This document shows, piece after piece, positions 51,347 through 59,837 of a stretch of DNA of 64,000 nt; the stretch's first letter is position 1; each line of letters opens with the position of its first letter. The notes under the pieces were generated by a model that ran no database searches, was not told where the DNA came from, and saw only the letters and a list, made by a program, of their open reading frames with translations. Both the position numbers and the translations under genes were made by a program. The stretch is from Lachnospiraceae bacterium (GTDB lineage: Bacteria > Bacillota > Clostridia > Lachnospirales > Lachnospiraceae). The DNA lies in assembly GCA_015056735.1 (NCBI GenBank), contig SVFT01000012.1, positions 1 through 64,000 of the forward strand, read 5' to 3'.

Positions 51347-51375
51347 ATTATATGTTATTTCATTTTGGGGTGCAA
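51347..51375 (-). promoter_or_regulatory. Promoter of the DUF1858 gene
   Basis: Minus strand: TTGCAC (51370-51375), exact 17-bp spacer, TATAAT (51347-51352), 31 bp before the start codon. Confidence 0.75.
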
Positions 51376-51442
51376 TATTTTAACAGTTGTTTTATGGCGA
51401 TTTTATACTATTTTTATCCGTGTTTTTTTTCATATACACGGA

Positions 51443-51472
51443 TTGACGTTCTGTGTTTCCTACTATTATAAT
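51443..51472 (+). promoter_or_regulatory. Predicted promoter of the pfl locus
   Basis: TTGACG (51443-51448), 18-bp spacer, TATAAT (51467-51472), leaving a leader of about 85 nt before the pflB start. A second TTGACA (51479-51484) downstream has no good -10 partner. Confidence 0.6.
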
Positions 51473-51565
51473 TAGTCTTGACACAAGATTAACAATGTAT
51501 TGGTAGGTCGCATTGCGATCGTGTATCACATTCATTAATCTAATTTTTAAAGGAGGCTATTTCAT

Positions 51566-53626
51566 ATGAGACCCGAATGGAAAAACAACAGACCTGAATG
51601 GGACGGATTTACTTTCAACAAATGGGATGCTGAAGTAGATGTTCGTGATTTCATCCAGAAGAACTACACTCCGTACGACGGAGACGAGTCCTTCCTGGCA
51701 GGACCCACTCAGAACACAAAAGACCTTTGGAAGATGGTACTTGACCTTCAGAAGAAGGAACGTGAGAACGGCGGCGTTTTAGATATGGATACCAAGGTTG
51801 TATCTACGATCACATCTCACGGCCCCGGCTACCTTGACAAGAGCAAGGAGACGATCGTAGGTTTCCAGACAGATAAGCCTTTCAAGCGTTCTCTGCAGCC
51901 TTACGGCGGTATCAGAATGGCAGAAAAAGCTTGCTCCGATAACGGCTACGAAGTTGATCCCGAGATCAGCGAGTTCTTCTCCACACACAGAAAGACACAT
52001 AACGCAGGTGTATTCGATGCTTACAATGCAGAGATGAGAGCTTGCCGTACAGCACACATCATCACAGGTCTTCCGGATGCTTACGGTCGTGGCCGTATCA
52101 TCGGTGACTACAGACGTGTCGCTCTTTACGGTATCGATATCCTGATCCAAGACAAGGAAGATCAGAAGAATTCCACAGGTCGTGTTATGACAGACGATGT
52201 GATCCGTCTTCGTGAAGAGCTCTCCGAGCAGATCACAGCTCTGAAGATGATGAAAGAGATGGCTGCTTCTTACGGATTCGATATCAGCAAACCGGCTAAG
52301 AACGTTAAAGAAGCTATCCAGTGGACATACTTCGGTTACCTTTGCTCCGTTAAAGAGCAGAACGGTGCTGCAATGTCCCTCGGACGTACATCCACATTCC
52401 TTGATGTATACGCACAGAGAGACCTGAAAGCAGGCACATTCACAGAAGAAGAGATCCAGGAATTCGTTGATCACTTCATCATGAAACTGCGCTGCGTTAA
52501 ATTCGCTCGTACACCTGAATACAATCAGATCTTCGCAGGCGATCCGGTATGGGTTACAGAGTCCCTCGGCGGTGTAGGCGTTGACGGTCGTCACATGGTT
52601 ACAAAGATGAGCTTCCGTTTCCTGCACACACTTGAGAACCTCGGCGCTGCTCCGGAGCCCAACCTGACAGTTCTCTGGTCCACAAGACTTCCTGAGAACT
52701 GGAAGAGATACTGCGCTAAGATCTCCATCACAACATCTTCCATCCAGTATGAGAACGATGACCTGATGAGAGTAACACACGGCGATGACTACGGTATCGC
52801 TTGCTGCGTATCCTCTATGAGAATCGGTAAAGAGATGCAGTTCTTCGGCGCTCGTGCAAACCTTGCTAAGTGCCTCCTGTACGCTCTGAACGGTGGTATC
52901 GACGAAGTTACCAAGAAACAGGTTGGTCCTAAGTATCGTCCTGTTACCGGCGACGTTCTTGATTACGATGATGTAATGGATAAGTTCATGGATATGATGG
53001 AGTGGCAGGCAGATGTATATGTAAATACGCTGAACATCATCCACTACATGCATGATAAGTACTGCTATGAGAGAGCAGAAATGGCTCTTCATGACAGAGA
53101 CGTAAGACGTTACTTCGCAACAGGTGTTGCAGGTCTTTCCATCGTGGCTGACTCCCTTTCCGCTATCAAATATGCGAAAGTTGAAGTTATTCGTGACGAA
53201 GACGGCATCATCGTTGACTTCAAGACAACAGGCGACTTCCCGAAATACGGTAACGACGATGACCGCGTTGACCTGATCGCTAAGGATATCGTTCATAAAT
53301 TCATGACAGCTGTCAGAAGACATCACACCTACAGAGACGGCTTCCCGACAACGTCTATCCTGACAATTACTTCTAACGTAACATACGGTAAAGCAACAGG
53401 TAACACACCTGACGGACGTAGAAAAGGCCAGCCTTTCGCTCCCGGTGCTAACCCGATGCACGGTCGTGATACCCACGGTGCTGTTGCATCTCTGTCTTCC
53501 GTATCCAAGCTTCCGTTCAATGATGCACAGGATGGTATCTCCAATACCTTCACCATCATTCCGGGTGCTCTCGGCAAAGAAGACAAAGTATTTGCAGGCG
53601 ACATCAATATCGATCTGAACAAATAA
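51566..53626 (+). CDS. pflB: Pyruvate formate-lyase catalytic chain lacking the glycyl-radical domain
   Basis: 686 residues against about 750-760 in ordinary PFL. The whole 10-stranded barrel is present: N-terminal [20 protein letters not shown], and the catalytic pair C413-C414 in [14 protein letters not shown] (equivalent to C418/C419 in E. coli). After [17 protein letters not shown] the chain ends in a short tail and a stop, just where normal PFL continues into the loop that carries the radical glycine. The missing part is encoded at 53879-54121. Strong AAAGGAGG before the ATG and biased codons suggest high expression. It converts pyruvate and CoA to acetyl-CoA and formate. Confidence 0.95.
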   Translation: MRPEWKNNRPEWDGFTFNKWDAEVDVRDFIQKNYTPYDGDESFLAGPTQNTKDLWKMVLDLQKKERENGGVLDMDTKVVSTITSHGPGYLDKSKETIVGFQTDKPFKRSLQPYGGIRMAEKACSDNGYEVDPEISEFFSTHRKTHNAGVFDAYNAEMRACRTAHIITGLPDAYGRGRIIGDYRRVALYGIDILIQDKEDQKNSTGRVMTDDVIRLREELSEQITALKMMKEMAASYGFDISKPAKNVKEAIQWTYFGYLCSVKEQNGAAMSLGRTSTFLDVYAQRDLKAGTFTEEEIQEFVDHFIMKLRCVKFARTPEYNQIFAGDPVWVTESLGGVGVDGRHMVTKMSFRFLHTLENLGAAPEPNLTVLWSTRLPENWKRYCAKISITTSSIQYENDDLMRVTHGDDYGIACCVSSMRIGKEMQFFGARANLAKCLLYALNGGIDEVTKKQVGPKYRPVTGDVLDYDDVMDKFMDMMEWQADVYVNTLNIIHYMHDKYCYERAEMALHDRDVRRYFATGVAGLSIVADSLSAIKYAKVEVIRDEDGIIVDFKTTGDFPKYGNDDDRVDLIAKDIVHKFMTAVRRHHTYRDGFPTTSILTITSNVTYGKATGNTPDGRRKGQPFAPGANPMHGRDTHGAVASLSSVSKLPFNDAQDGISNTFTIIPGALGKEDKVFAGDINIDLNK

Positions 53627-53659
53627 GTGTGCCTTTGACACTGCAGGAAAGGAGATTCC

Positions 53660-53860
53660 ATGGATAACAAAAAGATTGACGATCTGATTCAGATGCTTGA
53701 CTCCGGAATGGCTATGGGTGTGGGACATGTCAATGTTGACACCGACGATCAGTCCACCGAAGCCAAAACCGTTCAAACAATGGGATGTACCGATTGCTCT
53801 CGCACGCCTCTCGCGTGCAGTGTTCCGACCCTGCATGATGGGCTTGATGATTTTCACTGA
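53660..53860 (+). CDS. 66-residue Cys-motif protein related to the glycyl-radical domain
   Basis: 66 residues with AAAGGAG at good spacing before the ATG. Residues 6-27 (IDDLIQMLDSGMAMGVGHVN region) align without gaps to residues 8-29 of the next protein, sharing D, L, L, D, G, H, N and V. The radical-glycine half (RVSGYAV) is absent; instead the tail holds three cysteines (C43, C46, C53 in CTDCSRTPLACSV) and His residues. It lies 33 bp after pflB and 18 bp before the glycyl-domain gene. It may bind the PFL chain, a metal or be redox-active; no known name. Confidence 0.8.
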   Translation: MDNKKIDDLIQMLDSGMAMGVGHVNVDTDDQSTEAKTVQTMGCTDCSRTPLACSVPTLHDGLDDFH

Positions 53861-53878
53861 TTTAAGGAGGAAACAGCT

Positions 53879-54121
53879 ATGACAGCAAATACAGCTCAGG
53901 TTGATAACCTGGTATCTTTACTTGATGGCTATGCAACAAAAGGCGGTCATCACCTTAACGTAAATGTTCTCAACAGAGAAACTTTACTGGATGCTCAGAA
54001 GCACCCGGAGAATTATCCGCAGTTAACGATCCGTGTTTCCGGATATGCGGTTAACTTCATCAAATTAACTCCTGAACAGCAGGCAGATGTTATCTCCCGT
54101 ACATTCCACGAGAGCATCTAA
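53879..54121 (+). CDS. Separate glycyl-radical domain of pyruvate formate-lyase (GrcA-like)
   Basis: 80 residues. [20 protein letters not shown], then [20 protein letters not shown] and RVSGYAV match the C-terminal domain of PFL and E. coli GrcA/YfiD. The radical glycine is G55. Start has AAGGAGG 8 nt upstream. In E. coli GrcA replaces a damaged domain of a complete PFL; here the catalytic chain has no such domain, so this small protein should be essential for PFL activity. Together the two chains total 766 residues, as one normal PFL. Confidence 0.93.
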   Translation: MTANTAQVDNLVSLLDGYATKGGHHLNVNVLNRETLLDAQKHPENYPQLTIRVSGYAVNFIKLTPEQQADVISRTFHESI

Positions 54122-54142
54122 TTTCAGGTACGATTCAAACAC

Positions 54143-54174
54143 AAAAGCCTCTGGGAGTTTCCCGGAGGCTTTTT
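54143..54174 (+). terminator. Terminator between the glycyl-domain gene and pflA
   Basis: Stem 54143-54156 with 54060-type pairing to 54060 excluded; the arms are 54143-54156 and 54160-54173 (14 bp including one G-U), with a 3-nt loop and a T-run at 54170-54174. It starts 21 bp after the stop codon and directly precedes the pflA ribosome-binding site, so pflA is probably expressed by limited read-through. Confidence 0.85.
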
Positions 54175-54190
54175 GAACGGAGGAACGGCT

Positions 54191-54937
54191 ATGGACGGAC
54201 AGATTCATTCCTTGGAATCATTTGGTACGGTTGACGGTCCCGGCACGCGATATGTCGTATTTGTAAAGGGATGTCCGATGCGATGCGCCTACTGCCATAA
54301 TCCGGATACCTGGGATATGGCAGGTGCAACACCAACAAAGGCTTCCTACATTATCGAACAGTATGAGCGCAACGCACCGTTTTATAAAAACGGCGGCATC
54401 ACGGTTACGGGTGGTGAACCGCTCATGCAGATCGACTTCCTGTTGGAGCTCTTTACGCTTGCAAAAGAAAAAAACATCCATACCTGCATCGATACATCCG
54501 GAATCTGCTTTGATCCGGACAATGCATCCTGGATGGAGACACTCGATAAAGTTCTCGCTCTGACAGATCTTGTCATGCTCGATATCAAGCATATCGACCC
54601 CGAAAAGCACAAAGAGCTTACAGGGCAGCCCAATGATAAGATTCTGGCATTTGCCAAGTATCTGTCTGGGAAAAATATCGATACATGGATCCGTCACGTG
54701 GTGGTTCCCGGTATCACGGACGATGATACATATCTTTATAAACTCGGTTACTTCATTGGCGGCTTATCATCTCTCAAAGCACTTGATGTGCTTCCTTACC
54801 ATACGATGGGTGAATCCAAGTATGAAAAGCTCGGTATTCCCTACCGTCTGAAAGGTGTACCGCCCATGGACAAAGACAAACTGATCGAGAAGAAACAGGT
54901 CATCCTGGACGGTATCAAAGCCCGTAGAGCAGAATAG
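54191..54937 (+). CDS. pflA: Pyruvate formate-lyase activating enzyme
   Basis: 248 residues from the ATG at 54191 (GGAGG 7 nt upstream). Radical-SAM motif C-x3-C-x2-C in GCPMRCAYCHNPDTW; GGITVTGGEPLMQ is the SAM-binding GGE motif. It generates the glycyl radical on PFL, here presumably on G55 of the separate small subunit. Follows a terminator within the pfl locus. Confidence 0.96.
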   Translation: MDGQIHSLESFGTVDGPGTRYVVFVKGCPMRCAYCHNPDTWDMAGATPTKASYIIEQYERNAPFYKNGGITVTGGEPLMQIDFLLELFTLAKEKNIHTCIDTSGICFDPDNASWMETLDKVLALTDLVMLDIKHIDPEKHKELTGQPNDKILAFAKYLSGKNIDTWIRHVVVPGITDDDTYLYKLGYFIGGLSSLKALDVLPYHTMGESKYEKLGIPYRLKGVPPMDKDKLIEKKQVILDGIKARRAE

Positions 54938-54939
54938 CC

Positions 54940-55009
54940 CTTAATGAGAATTATTTATAAATGCTTAATGAAAATGATTCTTGTTCATCATTACTATTCG
55001 TGTTATACT
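54940..55009 (+). promoter_or_regulatory. Ferredoxin promoter with tandem Fur-like boxes
   Basis: Promoter TTGTTC (54981-54986), 17-bp spacer, TATACT (55004-55009). Upstream are two copies of a 16-bp repeat (54940-54955 CTTAATGAGAATTATT and 54964-54979 CTTAATGAAAATGATT; 14 of 16 match), spaced 24 bp. Each contains TGA-x-AAT-x-ATT, half of a 7-1-7 Fur/PerR-type box. The second copy abuts the -35 box, placing a repressor on the promoter. The regulator is inferred. Confidence 0.5.
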
Positions 55010-55068
55010 AATAATTACAATTTGACAAATTTATATCAATCATTTTTTCACAGAAGGAGGAACATACA

Positions 55069-55239
55069 ATGGCATTCGTTATCAACGATGGTTGTGTAAG
55101 CTGTGGTGCATGCGAGGGACAGTGCCCTGTAGGTGCTATCAGCATGGGTGACGGCAAGTTCGAGATCGATGCAGATAAGTGCATCAACTGCGGTTCTTGC
55201 GCAGGCGCTTGCCCGACAGGCTCTATCAGCCAGGATTAA
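55069..55239 (+). CDS. 2[4Fe-4S] ferredoxin
   Basis: 56 residues, easily missed because it is short. Two C-x2-C-x2-C-x3-C-P clusters: C9, C12, C15, C19 and C38, C41, C44, C48. Typical clostridial ferredoxin, carrying electrons to hydrogenase, Rnf or radical-SAM activases such as PflA. AAGGAGG lies 8 nt before the ATG, and a terminator follows. Confidence 0.97.
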   Translation: MAFVINDGCVSCGACEGQCPVGAISMGDGKFEIDADKCINCGSCAGACPTGSISQD

Positions 55240-55248
55240 TCAAAATAG

Positions 55249-55277
55249 AAAAAGAGTCGCGCTTGCGGCTCTTTTTT
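55249..55277 (+). terminator. Terminator after the ferredoxin gene
   Basis: Stem GAGTCGC with GCGGCTC (one G-U pair), 4-nt loop, flanked by A-run and six T, so it may act in both directions against the convergent hydrolase gene. Confidence 0.88.
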
Positions 55278-55325
55278 ATTGTCACAAATCATTTCATCTA
55301 TCGATCTGCGAATTTCTTTCAAAAT

Positions 55326-55847
55326 CTACTTCACTACGATCTGGCAGCTCTTCATCACATCAAGCGCCTCTTCATGGAGCTTAGGTGTCACACCGGCGCA
55401 GCAGGCACTGTCAACCGTGATATCGGATTCATAAAAGGCTGCCTTGAGCATTAATGCGTTACTGATCACGCAGATATCCGTACAGAAGCCGATCAGTTCG
55501 ATCGCAATATCTTCTCCCGCATACCGCTTCTTAATCGTGTTAACAAGCTCCTCAGAGCCGAATGTCGGCTTGTCGATGATCGTTGCATCACCGAGCGCTG
55601 CCTTGACCCTGCCATTGATCTCCCATCCGTTTGTTCCCTTCACGCAGTGTACAACAGGAAGGAAACGTCCTTCCCTCGTCTCGGAATAATTTGTTTCATG
55701 CGTATCGCGTGTCGCAAAGACATCTTCACGCGGATAGGTCTCGATCTTCTTTACGACCGCGTCGACTGCCGCTGCCGCTTCTTTGGTCCCAAGCGCCGCA
55801 TCGATAAAGTCGTTCTGGCAATCGATCACTACCAATACCTTTTTCAT
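55326..55847 (-). CDS. Isochorismatase-family cysteine hydrolase
   Basis: 173 residues. Catalytic triad D9 (VVIDCQNDF), K93 (IIDKPTF) and C126 (GFCTDICVISNA). Closest to nicotinamidase-type amidohydrolases, but the substrate cannot be assigned from sequence alone; the metal-binding His set typical of PncA (D-x-H-x-H) is only partly visible (D48, H50). GGAGGG precedes the ATG. Follows dnaB on the same strand by 35 bp. Confidence 0.85.
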   Translation of the reverse strand: MKKVLVVIDCQNDFIDAALGTKEAAAAVDAVVKKIETYPREDVFATRDTHETNYSETREGRFLPVVHCVKGTNGWEINGRVKAALGDATIIDKPTFGSEELVNTIKKRYAGEDIAIELIGFCTDICVISNALMLKAAFYESDITVDSACCAGVTPKLHEEALDVMKSCQIVVK

Positions 55848-55882
55848 AATAAACCCTCCTCATAAAACAAGATCGGCCACAC

Positions 55883-57229
55883 TTAGCGGTGGCCGTGATC
55901 CAGATTTGCAAACTTTGTAAAATCGGGGAGCCATGCAAGCTCCGTTGTCCCGATCGGGCCGTTTCTTTGCTTCGCAATGATGATCTCGGCAATGCCCTTC
56001 TTCTCCGTATCATGATTATAGTAATCATCTCGATAGATAAACATGACGACATCGGCATCCTGCTCGATCGCACCGGATTCACGAAGGTCGGAAAGCATAG
56101 GCCTGTGATCGGGGCGCTGCTCCACCTGACGGCTGAGCTGTGACAATGCGAGCACAGGGACACTGAGCTCTCTTGCAAGTGCTTTCAGTCCACGCGAGAT
56201 ATCGGAGATCTCCTGCTGCCTTGAGTCTGACCGTCCGCTTCCTGTCATGAGCTGTAAGTAGTCGATGATGATCATCTTAAGACCATGCTCCAGTTTAAAC
56301 TTCCTGCATTTGGAACGAAGCTCCGAAAGCGAGATGCCCGGCGTATCGTCAATGATCAGGTTCGAATTGCCGATGATCCCGGCGCTTTCGATCAGTTTCT
56401 CCCATTCCGAATCCGATAAGTTACCGGTACGGATATTTCCGGAATTGACCTTGGATTCCATCGCAAAAAGACGATTTACGAGCTGCTCCTTGGACATTTC
56501 CAGACTGAAGATCGCAACCGGAAGGTTGTTCTTAAATGCGACATATTCGGCGATATTCAGAACAAATGCCGTCTTACCCATGGAAGGTCGCGCCGCGATG
56601 AGCACAAGGTCGGATGGCTGCATACCGGCCGTACGATAATCAAGATCTATAAATCCTGTTGCAATGCCTGTAACAGGCCCTTTGCTCTTGGAAGCCCGTT
56701 CGATCTTATCGATCGCATTCATGACCACTTCACGGATAGGCACAAAATCGCCCGTATTACGCCTCTGAATAAGCTCAAAAACGCGCTTCTCGGTATCCTC
56801 AAGGATCGTCTCCAACGGTTCTTTGGAAGCGTAACAGTTATTGGCGATGTCCTCGTTCAGACGGATCAGTTTGCGAAGTAAAGACTTCTCCGCCACGATC
56901 TTTGCATAATACTTGATATTGGCAGATGTGGGTACAGCCGTTACGAGCTCACCAATATACTCTAAACTGCTGGTTTCAGGTGGCACATTTTTCTCACGAA
57001 GACGATTCTGCAGCGTGACAATATCGATCGGCTGTCCCTCATCATTGAGCTCCACCATCGTATCAAAGACCACACCGTACTGCTTGTTGTAAAAATCTTC
57101 CCCGGTGATACTTTCGGACGCAACAACGATCGCTTCGCGGTCCATGATCATCGATCCGATCACGGACTGTTCCGCTTCCACACTATGCGGCAATATTCTT
57201 TTTAAGATCGCTTCTTCCATTTCAGCCAT
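55883..57229 (-). CDS. dnaB: Replicative DNA helicase
   Basis: 448 residues (DnaC in Bacillus naming). N-terminal helical domain (LPHSVEAEQSVIGSMIMD), linker, then RecA-like domain with Walker A ARPSMGKTAF, Walker B IIIDYLQLM and LSQLSRQVE. It unwinds DNA at the fork and is loaded by the DnaI protein at 30.2-31.1 kb. Forms an operon with rplI and gdpP, the common Firmicutes order. Confidence 0.97.
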   Translation of the reverse strand: MAEMEEAILKRILPHSVEAEQSVIGSMIMDREAIVVASESITGEDFYNKQYGVVFDTMVELNDEGQPIDIVTLQNRLREKNVPPETSSLEYIGELVTAVPTSANIKYYAKIVAEKSLLRKLIRLNEDIANNCYASKEPLETILEDTEKRVFELIQRRNTGDFVPIREVVMNAIDKIERASKSKGPVTGIATGFIDLDYRTAGMQPSDLVLIAARPSMGKTAFVLNIAEYVAFKNNLPVAIFSLEMSKEQLVNRLFAMESKVNSGNIRTGNLSDSEWEKLIESAGIIGNSNLIIDDTPGISLSELRSKCRKFKLEHGLKMIIIDYLQLMTGSGRSDSRQQEISDISRGLKALARELSVPVLALSQLSRQVEQRPDHRPMLSDLRESGAIEQDADVVMFIYRDDYYNHDTEKKGIAEIIIAKQRNGPIGTTELAWLPDFTKFANLDHGHR

Positions 57230-57268
57230 TGTGACGTCCTGTCCTTACATGTTTTCTCTAAAGGATCC

Positions 57269-57715
57269 TTATGCTTCCTTTACGTGCACTTTCAGCGTAC
57301 CGGTTACCTTCGGGTGGATCTTCACACCCACTTCGTATACGCCAAAGTTCTTGATCGCTTCAGGAAGCTGTATCTTCTTCTTGTCAATCTCCATCCCGAA
57401 CTGCTCTTTTGCGGCAACCGCGATCTCTTTAGAAGAAACGGAACCGAAAACGCGCCCGCCTTCACCGGCCTTCATGGTCACTTCTACAGTCTTGGAAGCC
57501 ATATCTTTGGCAAAAGCCTGTGCCGCCTCCAGCGTCTCCTGCGCAACTTTTTCATCATTTGCCTTCTGCAGTTTCAGATCGTTCAGATTCTTCCCATTGG
57601 CTTCCACGCCGATCTTCTTGGGAAGAATGTAGTTTCTTGCATAGCCGTCATTGGCCTCGATGATTTCGCCCTTCTTGCCGAGCGCTTTTACATCCTGTAA
57701 CAGTATTATCTTCAT
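57269..57715 (-). CDS. rplI: Ribosomal protein bL9
   Basis: 148 residues. MKIILLQDVKALGKKGEIIE and the NDGYARNYILPK motif, then the long connecting helix and C-terminal rRNA-binding domain. Overlaps gdpP by 4 nt and precedes dnaB by 39 bp. Confidence 0.98.
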   Translation of the reverse strand: MKIILLQDVKALGKKGEIIEANDGYARNYILPKKIGVEANGKNLNDLKLQKANDEKVAQETLEAAQAFAKDMASKTVEVTMKAGEGGRVFGSVSSKEIAVAAKEQFGMEIDKKKIQLPEAIKNFGVYEVGVKIHPKVTGTLKVHVKEA

Positions 57716-59760
57716 GTCAATTCACCCTCTTCTATCATTGCATCCAGCGTTTCTTTGATCAGATTCATCGCATCATCGATCGTTACGCCCTCAAGCTGCA
57801 CGCCGGCCGTATTCATGTGACCGCCGCCGCCCATACGTTCCATAATGATCTGTACGTTGACCTCGTCGATCGATCGCGCACTGATAAAAATTCGATCCTG
57901 ATAATCTGTCAAAATGAAGCTGGCTTTGATGCCCTTAATATTCAATAATTCATTCGCAGCCTGCGCGCCGACGATCGTCGGACTCTGCACGCCCTGCGCT
58001 TTGCAGACAGAGATCGCATAAACATCGCGATAGATCTGCGCATGGCTGACCGCATCGGCTTTTGCCTTGTACTCTGTAGCATCTTCACGGAAGAGTTTGC
58101 GCACGCGCGTAACATCAGTTCCGTTGCGGCGAAGGTAAGCAGCCGCTTCAAACGTGCGTACACCGGTTTTGGTCATAAAGTTGTTCGTATCGATCATGAT
58201 ACCGGAGTAGAGGCAGTTGGACTCTTCATTGCGCGGCTTGATGCCATCCTTTACATACTGCAGGATCTCTGTAACCATCTCGCAGGCACTGGATGCATAC
58301 GGCTCAACGTAAGAAAGCGTCGCATTCTCAATCGTCTCCGTTCCCTGCCTGTGGTGATCGAGCACCACGATCGACTTACAGGTCCTTAAGAGTTCCGGAC
58401 ACTCTGTGATACTTGGCTTGTTTACATCCACAACGATCAGAACGCTGTTGGAAGCAGCCGCTTCAACCGCCTGTGCGTTGTTGATGATCATATCCTCTTC
58501 ATATTCGGGATTGTTCTTGAGCATATCGATCAGGGGCTTCACGGAAGTCGTCACCTCATTTAATACGATATGCGCTTTACGGTCCAATTCGAGTGCGATA
58601 CGATAGATCCCGACTGCAGCGCCAAAGCTGTCGACGTCGGCCATACGATGGCCCATAACGATGACTTTATCCTTAGACGTTATGATCTCGCTCAAAGCAT
58701 GGGCTTTCACACGCGCCTTCACACGCGTATTCTTCTCTACCTGCTGGCTCTTGCCACCATAGTAAGTAATGTTATCGGATGTTTTCACAACAGCCTGATC
58801 GCCGCCGCGCCCGAGCGCCAGATCGATCGCTGTTCTGGAAAACTCATAGTTCTGTGCATAAGACAGACCGTCAAGACCGATACCGATACTCAATGTGATC
58901 GCCATCTCGTTCCCGATATTCACGGTTTTTACATCGTCCAGAAGGTCAAATCTTGATGCAGCCAGCTGCAACACGGATTCTTTTCGGAGAACGATCAGAA
59001 ACTTATCCTTCTCGATCTTCTTGGTGATACCGTCAAGCGCAGCAATGTATTTATTAATCTTTCGGTCAACAAGCGCTGTCAGAAGAGAACGGCGTACCTC
59101 TTCGACGCTGTCGAGCGCTTCTTCGTAGTTATCAAGATAGATCATGCCTACCGCAAGCGACTGGTTATCATTCTCTCGAAGCGCAAGTTTAAGTGCAGTA
59201 TTATCAAAGAAGAATGCGGCGATCATGTACCCTCTGTAGTCGGGCTCTTCCAGAATGTCGCTGTTAGCCGCCATGTCTCGGAGAGAGACTTTTTTCATAT
59301 GCATCTCGAATTCGCGATCATCAAATGCAACGTCTTCTTTCCATTCATCCGAATCACTTAAAAGCTTCTCTTTTGTGATCGTCGGAAACAGATTGGAGAT
59401 CGCTTTACGATAACCGCTCTCCTTGTGAACGAGCGCATTGAATGCATCATTGGACCACATCACCTTGCCGCTCTCATCCATCAGGATATACGGAACTTCC
59501 ATATCACGAAGGAGTGCTCTCTGAATCTGTCCGTATTCCGTCGCAAAGCTGATCAACTCATTCATGATGATGGGCTTATTGTAGAAAAGAAGGATCAGTA
59601 CGACCGCAAAATAGAACACCATGGCACCGCTCATCAAAAAAGCAGCCCGGATATCCAAAAAATAGATACCCAGATTCACAAAAGCAAGCAGTATTCCAAG
59701 AAACAGGGAAGCCTGCAGATATACCCGAAGCCTCCCTTTGATCTTCATTCGTTTTTTCAT
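57712..59760 (-). CDS. gdpP: c-di-AMP phosphodiesterase GdpP
   Basis: 682 residues from the ATG at 59760 (AGAGGCG upstream); an in-frame TTG at 59793 is less likely. Two N-terminal membrane helices, a PAS-like domain (~85-135), a degenerate GGDEF (~185-310), then DHH (GHRMADVDSFGAAVG, VVLDHHRQ) and DHHA1 (GGGGHMNTAGVQL) domains. It hydrolyses c-di-AMP to pApA, opposing CdaA. First gene of gdpP-rplI-dnaB. Confidence 0.95.
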   Translation of the reverse strand: MKKRMKIKGRLRVYLQASLFLGILLAFVNLGIYFLDIRAAFLMSGAMVFYFAVVLILLFYNKPIIMNELISFATEYGQIQRALLRDMEVPYILMDESGKVMWSNDAFNALVHKESGYRKAISNLFPTITKEKLLSDSDEWKEDVAFDDREFEMHMKKVSLRDMAANSDILEEPDYRGYMIAAFFFDNTALKLALRENDNQSLAVGMIYLDNYEEALDSVEEVRRSLLTALVDRKINKYIAALDGITKKIEKDKFLIVLRKESVLQLAASRFDLLDDVKTVNIGNEMAITLSIGIGLDGLSYAQNYEFSRTAIDLALGRGGDQAVVKTSDNITYYGGKSQQVEKNTRVKARVKAHALSEIITSKDKVIVMGHRMADVDSFGAAVGIYRIALELDRKAHIVLNEVTTSVKPLIDMLKNNPEYEEDMIINNAQAVEAAASNSVLIVVDVNKPSITECPELLRTCKSIVVLDHHRQGTETIENATLSYVEPYASSACEMVTEILQYVKDGIKPRNEESNCLYSGIMIDTNNFMTKTGVRTFEAAAYLRRNGTDVTRVRKLFREDATEYKAKADAVSHAQIYRDVYAISVCKAQGVQSPTIVGAQAANELLNIKGIKASFILTDYQDRIFISARSIDEVNVQIIMERMGGGGHMNTAGVQLEGVTIDDAMNLIKETLDAMIEEGELT

Positions 59761-59808
59761 ATCAGCGCCTCTTAAATCAAGCCTTTCAAGCAAATGATAT
59801 CATGTTTC

Positions 59809-59837
59809 AGTATAGCATATTTCCGCCCCGCTACAAA
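59809..59837 (-). promoter_or_regulatory. Promoter of gdpP-rplI-dnaB
   Basis: Minus strand: TTTGTA (59832-59837), 17-bp spacer, TATACT (59809-59814) with an extended TGC. The -35 overlaps the end of the EAL gene. Confidence 0.65.

Noticed and set aside
51779-53857. A 692-codon open frame on the minus strand across the whole pflB gene
   Set aside because: It is the antisense shadow of a highly expressed, codon-biased gene; its translation has irregular Cys/His/Val-rich sequence and no ribosome-binding site.
53627-53878. A sequencing frameshift that would join pflB with the glycyl domain
   Set aside because: The intervening 252 bp contains a complete small gene, and both small genes have separate, well-spaced ribosome-binding sites; no simple indel restores one frame.
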